From NCBI RefSeq assembly GCF_000380245.2, contig NZ_HG428747.1, positions 51,393 to 115,392 on the forward strand: a stretch of DNA of 64,000 bases. Direction: 5' to 3'. The translations under genes were made by a program, and so were the position numbers. The notes beneath the pieces were generated by a model. That model was not told the origin of the DNA and searched no databases. It worked only from the letters and a program-made list of their open reading frames with translations. This DNA comes from Bacillus massiliigorillae (lineage in GTDB: Bacteria > Bacillota > Bacilli > Bacillales > DSM-1321). This document shows, piece after piece, positions 51,312 to 60,419 of this stretch (position 1 is the stretch's first letter; each line of letters starts with the position of its first letter).

Positions 51312-53000
51312 TTACATTTCTTCTGGTGCTGCAATGCCTAGTAGACGTAAACCTTCTTTTAATGTGATTTTCACAGCTTCTACAAGTGCAAGTCTTGCTT
51401 GCAATGACTCGTCTTGAAGTAGAATATGGGTATTTCCATAGTACTTATTAAATGCTTGTGATAAATCTACAACATATTTCGCAATAACAGAAGGCTCTAA
51501 CTGTTTATTTGCTTTTTCGATCATAGCAGGGAATTTTTGAAGTTCTTTTACTACTTCCCAGCTTAACTCATCTTGTAATGCATAGCTCGTTTGCCCTTCT
51601 TGTAGTGGAGACTTACGTAGAATAGAGCATGCACGAGTATGTGTATATTGTACGTAAGGACCTGTTTCTCCTTCAAATTTCAACATATCCGTTAATGAAT
51701 ATTCAACGCTATTCATACGGTCGTTCTTCAAGTCATGGAAGATAACTGCACCTACACCTACTTGTTTTGCTACTTCTTCTTTGTTAGGTAAGTTCGGGTT
51801 TTTCTCACTAATATTTTGTTCAGCCAATGCAATTGTTTCAGCAAGAACTTCTTCTAGCAGAATGATTTTACCTTTACGAGTAGACATTTTCTTACCATCT
51901 TTTAAAATAAGACCGAAAGGAACATGTGTCATATCATCTGACCAATCAAATCCAAGTTTCTTTAATACAGCTTTAAGCTGTTTAAAATGTAAGCTTTGCT
52001 CATTCCCTACAACATAAATAGATTTTGCAAAATCATACGTGTTTTTACGGTAAATAGCCGTAGCTAAATCACGTGTAATGTATAAAGTTGCACCATCTGA
52101 TTTCAGAATTAAGCATGGTGGCAATTCTTCTTCTTCCAGTTTCACTACTTGAGCACCTTTATCTTCTACTAACAAACCGCTATCTTTAATCAGTTGAATA
52201 GCTGCACCCATTTTATCATTATAGAACGCTTCACCATTATACGAATCGAATGAAATACCTAACAACTTATAGATTTTATTGAACTCTTGTAGAGATTCTT
52301 CACGGAACCATTTCCATAGCTCTACCGCTTCTTGATCATTGTCTTCTAGCTTTTTAAACCACTTACGTCCTTCATCTTCAAGAGATGTATCCTTTTCGGC
52401 TTCTTCATGGAATTGAACATACAATTTTAGAAGCTCTTTAATTGGCTCTTTACGAACAGCTTCTTCATTGCCCCATTTTTTATATGCAACGATAAGCTTA
52501 CCAAATTGTGTTCCCCAGTCTCCAAGATGATTGATTTTTATTGGTGTATAGCCACATTTTGCGACGATATTAGCTAAAGCATTTCCAATTACAGTTGAAC
52601 GTAAATGCCCCATTGAGAACGGCTTCGCAATATTAGGAGATGACATATCAATCGTTACATTACCGCCATTACCAATGCTTAGATTTCCATAGTTATCGCC
52701 TTCATTAAGAATCTTCGCCAAAATATCGTTACTCACAAGCCCTTTATTTAAGAAGAAATTAACATATGGACCAACAACTTCAACTTTCTCAAACTGTTGC
52801 TGATCTAATTTCTCTGCTAATTCTGAAGCAATGAGCTGAGGAGCTTTTCTCATTGTCTTAGCTAATGAAAAACATGGAAAAGCAAAATCTCCATGAGTAG
52901 AATACTTTGGCTTTTCTAATAATAGACTTACCTCTTCTTCTGATAGTGAATCACTTAATGCCTTACTGATGTTTATAGCAACCATTTGTTGATAGTCCAT
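51312..53000 (-). CDS. argS: Arginyl-tRNA synthetase (T-box-regulated)
   Basis: 562-residue class I aminoacyl-tRNA synthetase. The HIGH-type motif is FSMGHLRST, the KMSKS-equivalent loop is KKMSTRKG, and DALR-type anticodon domain ends with LLGIAAPEEM. Additional ArgRS landmarks: SSPNIAKPF, NHLGDWGTQFGKL, YVQYTHTRACSI. A T-box leader controls it, as is known for the second arginyl-tRNA synthetase of the B. cereus group. It adjoins argR and the arginine deiminase genes, so charging of tRNA-Arg can rise when the pathway consumes arginine. Whether another argS exists elsewhere is not known. Confidence 0.95.
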   Translation of the reverse strand: MDYQQMVAINISKALSDSLSEEEVSLLLEKPKYSTHGDFAFPCFSLAKTMRKAPQLIASELAEKLDQQQFEKVEVVGPYVNFFLNKGLVSNDILAKILNEGDNYGNLSIGNGGNVTIDMSSPNIAKPFSMGHLRSTVIGNALANIVAKCGYTPIKINHLGDWGTQFGKLIVAYKKWGNEEAVRKEPIKELLKLYVQFHEEAEKDTSLEDEGRKWFKKLEDNDQEAVELWKWFREESLQEFNKIYKLLGISFDSYNGEAFYNDKMGAAIQLIKDSGLLVEDKGAQVVKLEEEELPPCLILKSDGATLYITRDLATAIYRKNTYDFAKSIYVVGNEQSLHFKQLKAVLKKLGFDWSDDMTHVPFGLILKDGKKMSTRKGKIILLEEVLAETIALAEQNISEKNPNLPNKEEVAKQVGVGAVIFHDLKNDRMNSVEYSLTDMLKFEGETGPYVQYTHTRACSILRKSPLQEGQTSYALQDELSWEVVKELQKFPAMIEKANKQLEPSVIAKYVVDLSQAFNKYYGNTHILLQDESLQARLALVEAVKITLKEGLRLLGIAAPEEM

Positions 53001-53024
53001 ACTAACCCTCCATTATTTTTGTAT

Positions 53025-53274
53025 AATAAAAAAACCCGTCTCTTTGATAAAAAAGAGACGAGTTGAATTCCCGCGGTACCACTCTAGTTGTTCTAATGAA
53101 CCTCTTTATTTTTTAACGAGGATAAAACCCCGGTTTACTCTACTTTACTTCAAGTAAACATCTCAAAAGTGCGCTTCATTATAGGTTATCGACTAGGCTC
53201 ACACCACCCCTAGCTCGCTTTACTGACTTCTCTATAACTACTCTCTTTCTCATTGATTGTACGAGTATGAATTT
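53025..53274 (-). promoter_or_regulatory. T-box leader of argS
   Basis: On the minus strand the T-box sequence TAGAGTGGTACCGCGGG lies at 53070-53086, followed by the terminator CGTCTCTTT / AAAGAGACG (53037-53060) and a run of Ts. Stem I precedes. A candidate specifier CGC (Arg) reads at 53171-53173 after GAAG. The arrangement allows uncharged tRNA-Arg to prevent termination. Confidence 0.93.
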
Positions 53275-53280
53275 GTAAAA

Positions 53281-53309
53281 ATTATAACAAACTTATTTGT
53301 AAGCATCAA
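53281..53309 (-). promoter_or_regulatory. SigA promoter of argS
   Basis: On the minus strand TTGATG (53304-53309), 17 bases, TATAAT (53281-53286), just before the T-box leader. Confidence 0.8.
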
Positions 53310-53407
53310 CTAAATGTGAACATTTATCAAATTAGTCTCATAATAAGGTTTTCTATTCAATATACTAATATAATTAAACTATATACTTACCAGTTAGGAG
53401 TGCTTAT

Positions 53408-53881
53408 ATGAATCTAAATATGAATATGAGTAAAGAAAGAAGACAGTACTTCTTAAAGAAATTAATTACCGAGCAAGAAGTGGAAACACAAGAACAACTA
53501 GTGATGCTGTTAAACGAAAAAGGTATGGATGTTACCCAAGCTACTATTTCAAGAGATATACGAGAATTAAATCTTGTGAAAGTACCCCTTACTTCTGGAA
53601 AGTTTAAATATAGTTTTATTGCAGAAAACAATGATCATGCCCAATATAAGAAATTACTAAAAAAAACGCAGGAAGTTGTTGTGAAGTTTGATTCTGTCGA
53701 TAATCTAATCGTACTAAAAACACTTCCTGGTAATGCCCATGTGATTGGTGTACTTCTCGACAATGTAAACTGGGATGAGATGGTGGGCTGTGTATGTGGA
53801 AATGATACGTGCCTAATTATTGCTAGAACTAAGGAAGATGCAGATATCATATATAATCGAATGACAAAGACGAGCTTTTAA
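53408..53881 (+). CDS. argR: Arginine repressor/activator ArgR (AhrC)
   Basis: 157-residue ArgR: N-terminal winged helix with QATISRDIRELNLVKVP, C-terminal hexamerisation/arginine-binding domain with NVNWDEMVGCVCGNDTCLII (GNDT motif). In Bacillus, ArgR represses biosynthesis and activates arginine catabolism. AGGAG lies upstream of the ATG. It stands next to the arc genes it probably activates; ARG-box-like sites lie before arcA. Confidence 0.93.
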   Translation: MNLNMNMSKERRQYFLKKLITEQEVETQEQLVMLLNEKGMDVTQATISRDIRELNLVKVPLTSGKFKYSFIAENNDHAQYKKLLKKTQEVVVKFDSVDNLIVLKTLPGNAHVIGVLLDNVNWDEMVGCVCGNDTCLIIARTKEDADIIYNRMTKTSF

Positions 53882-53900
53882 CAGCTCGTCTTCTTTATTT
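53867..53900 (+). terminator. Terminator overlapping the argR stop
   Basis: AAGACGAGCT / AGCTCGTCTT stem with a 6-base loop including the stop codon, then TCTTTATTTTT. Confidence 0.85.
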
Positions 53901-53945
53901 TTACCACTAATTTAAATTTTCAAACAATAAATAAAAAGTATGTGT

Positions 53946-54003
53946 ACTGAATAAATAAAAAGTTTTATTCATTTTTCAACAAAAATATTCAGTCATTATT
54001 CAC
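53946..54003 (+). promoter_or_regulatory. ARG-box-like sites upstream of arcA
   Basis: CTGAATAAATAAAAA and, inverted, AAAATGAATAAAA at 53947-53976, then GTGAATAATGACTGAATA on the other strand at about 53986-54003. These resemble ArgR/AhrC half-sites (TGAATAAAAATTCA type). ArgR-dependent activation is inferred. Confidence 0.55.
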
Positions 54004-54047
54004 TTTCAAAGCGTAATAACATATAAAGTCCGACGGTTAATTCTTTG

Positions 54048-54061
54048 TGAAAGCGTTAACA
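54048..54061 (+). promoter_or_regulatory. CcpA cre site upstream of arcA
   Basis: TGAAAGCGTTAACA fits the cre consensus TGWAARCGYTWNCW at every position. It lies about 190 bases before arcA and fits carbon catabolite control of arginine fermentation. Confidence 0.75.
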
Positions 54062-54249
54062 TATTGTCACACTCCCTTTTCATCTAAACTTCACACATTC
54101 ATAAACTTACAAAAGTATGCATTGTATATTCCCAAAAGTGTCAGATATTTCGCATTTGGTGTATGAAGTATTCCACATTTTCTACTTTATAAATCGCTTA
54201 ATATAAATCTTGTAAGAAACATCACATACAAAGCAGGGAGGCAACACAC

Positions 54250-55482
54250 ATGAATCACCCTATTCACGTTCACTCTGAGATTGGAAAATTAAAAACAGTC
54301 TTAGTTAAACGTCCTGGTAAAGAGTTAGAAAACCTAATCCCAGAATTATTACCACAACTTTTATTTGATGACATCCCTTACTTAAAAGTCATTCAAGAAG
54401 AACATGATTTCTTCGCTAAAACACTTCGTGATCAAGGCGCTGAAGTTTTATATCTTGAGAAACTAGCAAGCGAGGCGTTACATACAGACGAATTAAAAGC
54501 TGAGTTTGCTGAAAGAATTCTAAACGAGTCTAAGGCAAATGTGAATGGTTCATTCCAACACTTAAAAGAATATTTACTTTCGTTCTCTACAGAGGATATG
54601 GTAGACAAAATCATGAGCGGTGTTCGTAAAAACGAAATCGAGGCTAAGAGAAAAACTCATTTATATGAGCTTATGGAAGACCACTATCCATTCTATTTAG
54701 ACCCAATGCCAAATCTATACTTCACTCGTGACCCAGCAGCATCAATCGGTAATGGTCTTTCCATCAATAGAATGCGACAACCTGCCCGTCGTCGCGAATC
54801 ACTATTTATGGAATATATTATAAAGCATCATCCACGTTTTGCAAACCATGATGTTCCAGTCTGGTTAGATCGTAATTTCAACTTCCCTATTGAAGGTGGA
54901 GATGAATTAGTTCTAAGTGAAGAAGTTATCGCAATCGGTGTTTCTGAACGTAGCTCTGCGAAAGCAATTGAGCGCTTAGCACTTAACTTATTCAGCAAGC
55001 AAGACAAAGTGAAGAAAGTATTAGCGATTGAAATTCCAAATTGCCGTGCATTTATGCACCTAGATACTGTGTTCACAATGATTGACCATGATAAATTCAC
55101 TATTCACCCTGCAATTCAAAGTCCGGAAGGTAAGATGAATGTTTATACATTAGAAAAAGGACCAGATGCAGATCACTTAAAGATCACACATAGTGAAGAC
55201 CTAAAACAAACATTAAAAGAAGCACTAGGATTAGAGGAATTAGTACTTATTCCATGTGGTGGTGGCGATGAAATCGTTTCAGCTCGTGAACAATGGAATG
55301 ATGGCTCTAACACATTAGCTATCTCTCCTGGCGTTGTTGTTACATATGATCGTAACTACGTATCTAATGAATTACTACGTGAGCATGGCGTGAAAGTAAT
55401 TGAAGTACTAAGTTCGGAATTGTCTCGCGGTCGTGGGGGCCCACGTTGCATGAGTATGCCAATCATTCGTGAAGATATTTAA
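54250..55482 (+). CDS. arcA: Arginine deiminase
   Basis: 410-residue guanidino-group-modifying enzyme converting arginine to citrulline and ammonia. Active-site landmarks: YFTRDPAASIGNG, HLDTVFTMIDHDKF (the catalytic His), IEGGDELVL and the C-terminal CMSMP with the nucleophilic Cys. AGGGAGG precedes the ATG. First gene of the ADI operon and preceded by cre and ARG-box-like sites. Followed by a strong hairpin before argF. Confidence 0.97.
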   Translation: MNHPIHVHSEIGKLKTVLVKRPGKELENLIPELLPQLLFDDIPYLKVIQEEHDFFAKTLRDQGAEVLYLEKLASEALHTDELKAEFAERILNESKANVNGSFQHLKEYLLSFSTEDMVDKIMSGVRKNEIEAKRKTHLYELMEDHYPFYLDPMPNLYFTRDPAASIGNGLSINRMRQPARRRESLFMEYIIKHHPRFANHDVPVWLDRNFNFPIEGGDELVLSEEVIAIGVSERSSAKAIERLALNLFSKQDKVKKVLAIEIPNCRAFMHLDTVFTMIDHDKFTIHPAIQSPEGKMNVYTLEKGPDADHLKITHSEDLKQTLKEALGLEELVLIPCGGGDEIVSAREQWNDGSNTLAISPGVVVTYDRNYVSNELLREHGVKVIEVLSSELSRGRGGPRCMSMPIIREDI

Positions 55483-55511
55483 GAAAACAAAGTATTCATT
55501 TAACAAATAAC

Positions 55512-55551
55512 AACTAGCTACAGTGTTTTAAAACTAATACTGTAGCTAGTT
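55512..55551 (+). terminator. Perfect inverted repeat between arcA and argF
   Basis: AACTAGCTACAGT (55512-55524) and ACTGTAGCTAGTT (55539-55551), 13-bp perfect stem, 14-base loop, no T-run. May stabilise the arcA message or set expression ratios. Confidence 0.7.
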
Positions 55552-55629
55552 ACAAATAATCCTTATATAACCTACATACACCAAGATAAATCTAAACACT
55601 TAATATAAGAAAAAAGGCGGGAAACGAGC

Positions 55630-56637
55630 ATGTTATTAACAAAACCAAACTTAAAAGGTAGAAGTTTTTTAGCAGAGAAAGATTTTACTGAAGAAGAATT
55701 CTTATATTTCATCGAATTAGCCGCTGAATTAAAAGAGAAAAAGAAAAACGGCATCCCTCATCGTTATTTAGAAGGTAAAAACATTGCCTTACTTTTTGAA
55801 AAACCATCTACTCGTACTCGTTGTGCATTTACAGTAGCTAGCATTGATTTAGGTGCACACCCAGAGTATCTAGGTAAAGGTGATATTCAATTAGGTAAAA
55901 AAGAATCTGTTGAAGATACAGCTAAAGTATTAGGTCGTATGTTTGACGGAATCGAGTTCCGTGGATTCTCTCAACGTACAGTTGAAGGATTAGCAGAACA
56001 TTCTGGTGTACCTGTATGGAACGGACTAACTGACGAATGGCATCCAACACAAATGCTTGCTGACTTCTTAACAGTTAAAGAAAATATTGGTCACTTAAAA
56101 GGTGTTAAATTCGTTTACGTTGGTGACGGTCGTAACAATATGGCAAACAGCTTCTTAATTGCTGGTGCAAAAGTTGGTATGGATATGCGCATTTGCTCTC
56201 CAGAATCATTATTCCCTGAGCAAGAAATTATCGATCTTGCAAAAGAAATTGCAAAAGAAACAAACGGCCGTATTACTGTAACAAGCGACATTGATGCAGC
56301 AGTTTCTGGCGCAGACGTACTATATACTGATGTTTGGGTTTCTATGGGTGAAGAAGATAAGTTCGCTGAAAGAATTGAATTATTATCTCCATTCCAAGTA
56401 AATATGGAAATGGTTCGTAAGACTGGTAATGAAAATGTTATCTTCTTACACTGCCTACCTGCTTTCCATGATACTGAAACACAATATGGTCTTGAAATGT
56501 TTGAAAAGCACGGCCTAAAAGAAATGGAAGTAACTGATGAAGTATTCCGTAGCAAACATTCTCACGTTTTCGATCAAGCTGAAAACAGAATGCATACAAT
56601 TAAAGCAGTAATGGCTGCGACTTTAGGCGATCTTTAA
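55630..56637 (+). CDS. arcB: Catabolic ornithine carbamoyltransferase
   Basis: 335-residue ornithine carbamoyltransferase: carbamoyl-phosphate site STRTRCAF, HPTQ (HPTQMLADF), and the ornithine-binding HCLPAFHD. In the ADI pathway it runs backward, turning citrulline and phosphate into ornithine and carbamoyl phosphate. Length fits the ArcB/ArgF family; I name it arcB by context between arcA and arcD. GGCGGGAAACGAGC precedes the ATG. Confidence 0.95.
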   Translation: MLLTKPNLKGRSFLAEKDFTEEEFLYFIELAAELKEKKKNGIPHRYLEGKNIALLFEKPSTRTRCAFTVASIDLGAHPEYLGKGDIQLGKKESVEDTAKVLGRMFDGIEFRGFSQRTVEGLAEHSGVPVWNGLTDEWHPTQMLADFLTVKENIGHLKGVKFVYVGDGRNNMANSFLIAGAKVGMDMRICSPESLFPEQEIIDLAKEIAKETNGRITVTSDIDAAVSGADVLYTDVWVSMGEEDKFAERIELLSPFQVNMEMVRKTGNENVIFLHCLPAFHDTETQYGLEMFEKHGLKEMEVTDEVFRSKHSHVFDQAENRMHTIKAVMAATLGDL

Positions 56638-56657
56638 TAATTTCAAGGTTATTTTAG

Positions 56658-56695
56658 AGGAAAAGGAGGAGGAATGCTCTTCCTTCTTTTTTTCT
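56658..56695 (+). terminator. Purine/pyrimidine hairpin with T-run between arcB and arcD
   Basis: AAAAGGAGGAGGAA can pair with TCTTCCTTCTTTT through G-U pairs, followed by a T-run. A partial attenuator is possible. Confidence 0.45.
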
Positions 56696-56718
56696 AAAGC
56701 CTTAATGGGGTGAATATA

Positions 56719-58134
56719 ATGGCAGAAGAAAAAAAGTTAGGTTTCTTTTCGTTAGTCGCACTGGTTATCGGTTCCATGATAGGTGGAGGGATTTTTAACT
56801 TAGCAAGTGATATGGCAGCTGGAGCAGGTGCCTTCTCAATTATTGTCGGCTGGATTATTACAGGTATCGGGATGATTTCACTCGGTATGTCTTTCCAAAA
56901 CTTGAATATGAAGCGACCAGACTTAGATGGTGGGGTTTTTAGTTATGCGAGAGCTGGATTCGGAGACTTTATGGGCTTCAATAGTGCTTGGGGTTACTGG
57001 CTATCTGCATTTCTAGGTAACGTTGCATATGGAACTTTACTATTCTCATCTATCGGTTACTTTATTCCTGTTTTCGAAGGTGGACAAAACGTAGCTTCTA
57101 TTATTGGGGCAAGTGTGATGTTATGGGGCGTACATTTCTTGATTTTACGAGGTGTTCACTCTGCAGCTATTATCAACTTAATTACTACAATTGCAAAACT
57201 AATTCCTGTACTTGTATTTATTATTGCAGCAATCTTTGCATTTAATATTGATATTTTCCAAGATGGTTTCTGGGGTGATGCAGGATCATTCTCTTGGAGC
57301 GCAGTAGGAAGCCAAGTTAAGAGCACAATGCTTGTAACACTATGGGTGTTCATTGGTATTGAAGGTGCTGTTGTATTCTCTAGTCGTGCTAAGAACCGTA
57401 AAGATGTTGGTAGAGCAACAATTATTGGTCTTATTGGAACTCTAGCAATCTACATAATGATTACATTATTATCTCTTGGTGTAATGAATCAAGTTGAAGT
57501 AGGACAACTACAAAATCCTTCAATGGCTTACATCTTAGAACATGTTGTAGGCAAATGGGGCGCTGTACTAATTAACCTTGGATTAATTATCTCTGTTCTA
57601 GGTGCATGGTTAGGTTGGACACTACTTGCTAGTGAAATTCCATTCCTTGCAGCTAAAGATAAAGTATTCCCTAAATGGTTTGGTAAAGAAAATAAAAACA
57701 AAGCCCCTATTAACGCTTTATGGTTAACAAACGGGTTAATCCAAATTTTCTTATTAACATTTATTATTTCTGATCAAGCATATACATTTGCATTCTCATT
57801 AGCTTCATCTGCGATCTTAATTCCATATGCTTTCTCTGCTTTCTATCAATTAAAGTACAGCTGGCATTCTACTGAATCAGATCGTATGAAAAACATCATC
57901 GTCGGTGCAGTGGCGAGTATTTACGGTATTTGGTTAGTATATGCAGCAGGTTTAGACTTCTTATTATTAACAATGATTTTATTTGCACCTGGTACTCTTG
58001 TTTTCCGTTGGGTACAAAAAGAAAACAATAAAGAGCGTACTTTCTCAAAAATCGAATTGGGTATCGCAATACTTTTCGTTGTACTTGCTATTTACGCAAT
58101 TTATCAGCTAGCAACAGGTAATATCACTATTTAA
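56719..58134 (+). CDS. arcD: Arginine/ornithine antiporter
   Basis: 471-residue membrane protein of the APC superfamily with 12 hydrophobic segments; GSMIGGGIFNLASDMAAGAG near the N-terminus is the substrate-binding helix of the ArcD/ArgO-like basic-amino-acid antiporter group. Exchanges external arginine for internal ornithine, so the pathway costs no energy. GGGGTG before ATG 56719 is the ribosome site; the GTG at 56710 is within it. Confidence 0.93.
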   Translation: MAEEKKLGFFSLVALVIGSMIGGGIFNLASDMAAGAGAFSIIVGWIITGIGMISLGMSFQNLNMKRPDLDGGVFSYARAGFGDFMGFNSAWGYWLSAFLGNVAYGTLLFSSIGYFIPVFEGGQNVASIIGASVMLWGVHFLILRGVHSAAIINLITTIAKLIPVLVFIIAAIFAFNIDIFQDGFWGDAGSFSWSAVGSQVKSTMLVTLWVFIGIEGAVVFSSRAKNRKDVGRATIIGLIGTLAIYIMITLLSLGVMNQVEVGQLQNPSMAYILEHVVGKWGAVLINLGLIISVLGAWLGWTLLASEIPFLAAKDKVFPKWFGKENKNKAPINALWLTNGLIQIFLLTFIISDQAYTFAFSLASSAILIPYAFSAFYQLKYSWHSTESDRMKNIIVGAVASIYGIWLVYAAGLDFLLLTMILFAPGTLVFRWVQKENNKERTFSKIELGIAILFVVLAIYAIYQLATGNITI

Positions 58135-58166
58135 ACGAAACATTGTAAATTGGAGGAATACCTATT

Positions 58167-59129
58167 ATGAAAAGAAGAAAAGTAGTAATCGCATTAGGTG
58201 GTAACGCAATTCAATCTGGAGATGCTAGTGCTATTGCACAGCAAACAGCTTTAGAAAAAACAGCTGAACAACTAGCTAAATTCATTGAAAACGATGTAGA
58301 TATTGTTATTGCACACGGTAATGGACCACAGGTAGGTAATATTCTATTACAACAAAAAGCAGCAGATTGCGAAAAAAACCCAGCAATGCCTCTTGATACT
58401 TGTGGCGCAATGAGTCAAGGTATGATTGGCTATTGGATGCAAAATGCAATTGATAAAATGTTGAAAAAGCATCATATCCAACGTGACGTAGCAACTATTC
58501 TAACTCGTGTTGTCGTAGATGCCAATGATCCAGCATTCATGAATCCAACAAAACCAATTGGACCTTTCTATACAGAAGAAGAAGCAAAACGTCTTATGAA
58601 TGATACAGGAGCTGTCTTCAAAGAAGATGCTGGTCGTGGCTGGAGACGCGTTGTTCCTTCACCAAAACCAGTAAGCATCCATGAGCACCATATTATTAAT
58701 TCACTTGTAGAAGACCGTGACATCGTGATTGCTGTTGGCGGCGGCGGTGTTCCAGTAATGGAAACAGAACAGGACTTAATTGGTGTAGAAGCTGTTATTG
58801 ATAAAGATTTCGCAGCACAAAAACTAGCCGAACTAGTAGATGCTGATACATTAATTATCTTAACAGCAGTAGATAATGTATACGTAAACTTTAACAAGCC
58901 TAATCAGAAAAAGCTGGAACATACTTCTATTGCTGAATTAGAACAGTATATTACAGAAGACCAGTTTGCACCAGGAAGCATGCTTCCAAAAGTACAAGCT
59001 GCTATTGATTTCGCTAATTCTGGAGATGGACGTCAAACTATTATTACATCGCTTGACCAAGCGTATGAAGCTCTAGAAGGAAAAGCTGGAACAATTGTTT
59101 CAAAAAAGGGTGCTCTAACTCTCGTTTAA
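58167..59129 (+). CDS. arcC: Carbamate kinase
   Basis: 320-residue amino-acid-kinase-family enzyme that turns carbamoyl phosphate and ADP into ATP, CO2 and ammonia, the energy-yielding last step. Landmarks: VVIALGGNAI at the N-terminus, AHGNGPQVG, GRGWRRVVPSP, AVGGGGVPV, DKDFAA and FAPGSMLPKVQAA. GGAGG precedes the ATG. A long hairpin terminator follows, so arcR has its own promoter. Confidence 0.97.
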   Translation: MKRRKVVIALGGNAIQSGDASAIAQQTALEKTAEQLAKFIENDVDIVIAHGNGPQVGNILLQQKAADCEKNPAMPLDTCGAMSQGMIGYWMQNAIDKMLKKHHIQRDVATILTRVVVDANDPAFMNPTKPIGPFYTEEEAKRLMNDTGAVFKEDAGRGWRRVVPSPKPVSIHEHHIINSLVEDRDIVIAVGGGGVPVMETEQDLIGVEAVIDKDFAAQKLAELVDADTLIILTAVDNVYVNFNKPNQKKLEHTSIAELEQYITEDQFAPGSMLPKVQAAIDFANSGDGRQTIITSLDQAYEALEGKAGTIVSKKGALTLV

Positions 59130-59137
59130 ATAACTAA

Positions 59138-59182
59138 AATAACATAGAAGAAGTTACTCATAACTTCTTCTATGTTATTTGT
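59138..59182. terminator. Terminator of the arc operon
   Basis: AATAACATAGAAGAAGTTA / TAACTTCTTCTATGTTATT, 19-bp perfect stem with a 4-base loop. Confidence 0.93.
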
Positions 59183-59384
59183 ATGTATTTTTTACAGCCT
59201 TCATTTTTTCAACATATATAATCTCTCTAAATTCAATATCTATACAGTGATAATTCAGAAAGCCCTCACATTAAATTCATAAACAAATGTTATTATTATT
59301 TCGTACATGGAGTAATTGTATGAGAAGTTTAAAAACTAAATAGAAACAAATACAGTTACATTGAGGAAGAAGGGATTTTTTAGT

Positions 59385-60056
59385 ATGGAAAGAAATATCG
59401 TTCAGGAACTAAAAAAATTCGAGATATTCTCCGACTTTTCGAAAGAAGAACTACGTGATATCAAATCTTGTGTTTATTGGAGAACATATAAAAAAGGGCA
59501 ACTTTTATTTGTAGAGGATGATCCAAGGGAAAGAATTTATTTTCTATTAGATGGCTATGTAAAGCTCGTTCGAGATAATAAAGAAGGCGAAATGATTTAT
59601 TTTGATTACATAAAATCATATACGATGTTCCCTTACGGCGGTTTATTAGTCGACACTACCTATCATTATTCAGCGGAAGCGGTTACAGATATTGAATTAT
59701 TTTATCTACCTACTTCCGTTTTTGAAGAGCAGTTGAAAAACAATCGAAACCAACTTATTAAAGTGGTCAATAAACTATCTAATCTACTTGAATTACATGA
59801 GAATAGAGTTCAAAAGATACCAAATGCACAACAACGTGTCATTCAAACTATTAGTAACTTAATGTCAGATTTAGGTGAAGAGCAGAAACATGATGTAGTC
59901 ATTAATTGCCCCATAACTACAACCGATATATCAAAACTATCTGGAACGTCGCGTGAAACAGTTAGCCAGGTATTCAAACAATTAAAGCAGGAAAATAAAG
60001 TGTCTACTAAACAAAAGAAAATCTTCATTCATATGCCGGAATATTTCAGACAGTAG
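59385..60056 (+). CDS. arcR: Crp/Fnr-family regulator ArcR
   Basis: 223-residue Crp/Fnr-type activator. N-terminal cyclic-nucleotide-binding fold (residues about 10-125), a long dimer helix, then an HTH with TDISKLSGTSRETVSQVFKQL. It lacks the N-terminal Cys cluster of Fnr, so it does not carry an iron-sulphur centre there; the ArcR group responds to oxygen or cAMP-like signals in other Bacilli. ATG 59385 follows AAGGGA; TTG 59361 lies before that. Placed after arcC it should activate the arc operon under low oxygen. Confidence 0.9.
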   Translation: MERNIVQELKKFEIFSDFSKEELRDIKSCVYWRTYKKGQLLFVEDDPRERIYFLLDGYVKLVRDNKEGEMIYFDYIKSYTMFPYGGLLVDTTYHYSAEAVTDIELFYLPTSVFEEQLKNNRNQLIKVVNKLSNLLELHENRVQKIPNAQQRVIQTISNLMSDLGEEQKHDVVINCPITTTDISKLSGTSRETVSQVFKQLKQENKVSTKQKKIFIHMPEYFRQ

Positions 60057-60099
60057 CTTACTGCTAACTTAAACTTCCCCGACTAACATGAAAATCCAA

Positions 60100-60200
60100 T
60101 ATAAGAAAAGACATCGACTTATCCCCCCTAATGGTGAAAGTCGATGTCTTTTCTTATACTTTATTCCTGTAATGAAGTTAAACTTTCTTAAAGTATAAAA
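60100..60200 (+). repeat. Dispersed two-hairpin repeat, copy B
   Basis: A perfect 21-bp inverted repeat (60100-60120 and 60138-60158) with loop ATCCCCCCTAATGGTGA, then a second hairpin TATACTTTA / TAAAGTATA (60155-60163 and 60189-60197). Copy A is at 36811-36908. It may also terminate arcR and the convergent tRNA cluster. Confidence 0.9.
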
Positions 60201-60287
60201 AAGTGATGAAAGACATTCATCACTTTTTTGTGCATCTCACGTTCATTATACAAAAAAAGCGCCTATAATTAGACACTTTTTACAAGA

Positions 60288-60360
60288 TGGCTCAGGACGG
60301 AATCGAACCGCCGACACAAGGATTTTCAGTCCTTTGCTCTACCGACTGAGCTACTGAGCC
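60288..60360 (-). tRNA. tRNA-Phe (GAA)
   Basis: Cloverleaf fits on the minus strand; acceptor GGCTCAG / CTGAGCC, anticodon loop CTGAAAA with GAA, T-loop GGTTCGATTCC. No CCA encoded. Last of four tRNAs in the run. Confidence 0.95.
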
Positions 60361-60419
60361 AATATATATAGTAAGCACACATATGTGTGTTATTTTTGAT
60401 AATTTTTTAATAAAATAAA

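Noticed and set aside
54046..54066. TGTGA ... TCACA as an ArcR/Crp site before arcA
   Set aside because: The half-sites are 16 bases apart where 6 are expected; the sequence is better explained as a cre site.
56115..56555. Minus-strand frame of 146 codons inside arcB
   Set aside because: Shadow of the ornithine carbamoyltransferase gene; Ser/Ile-rich composition typical of antisense frames.
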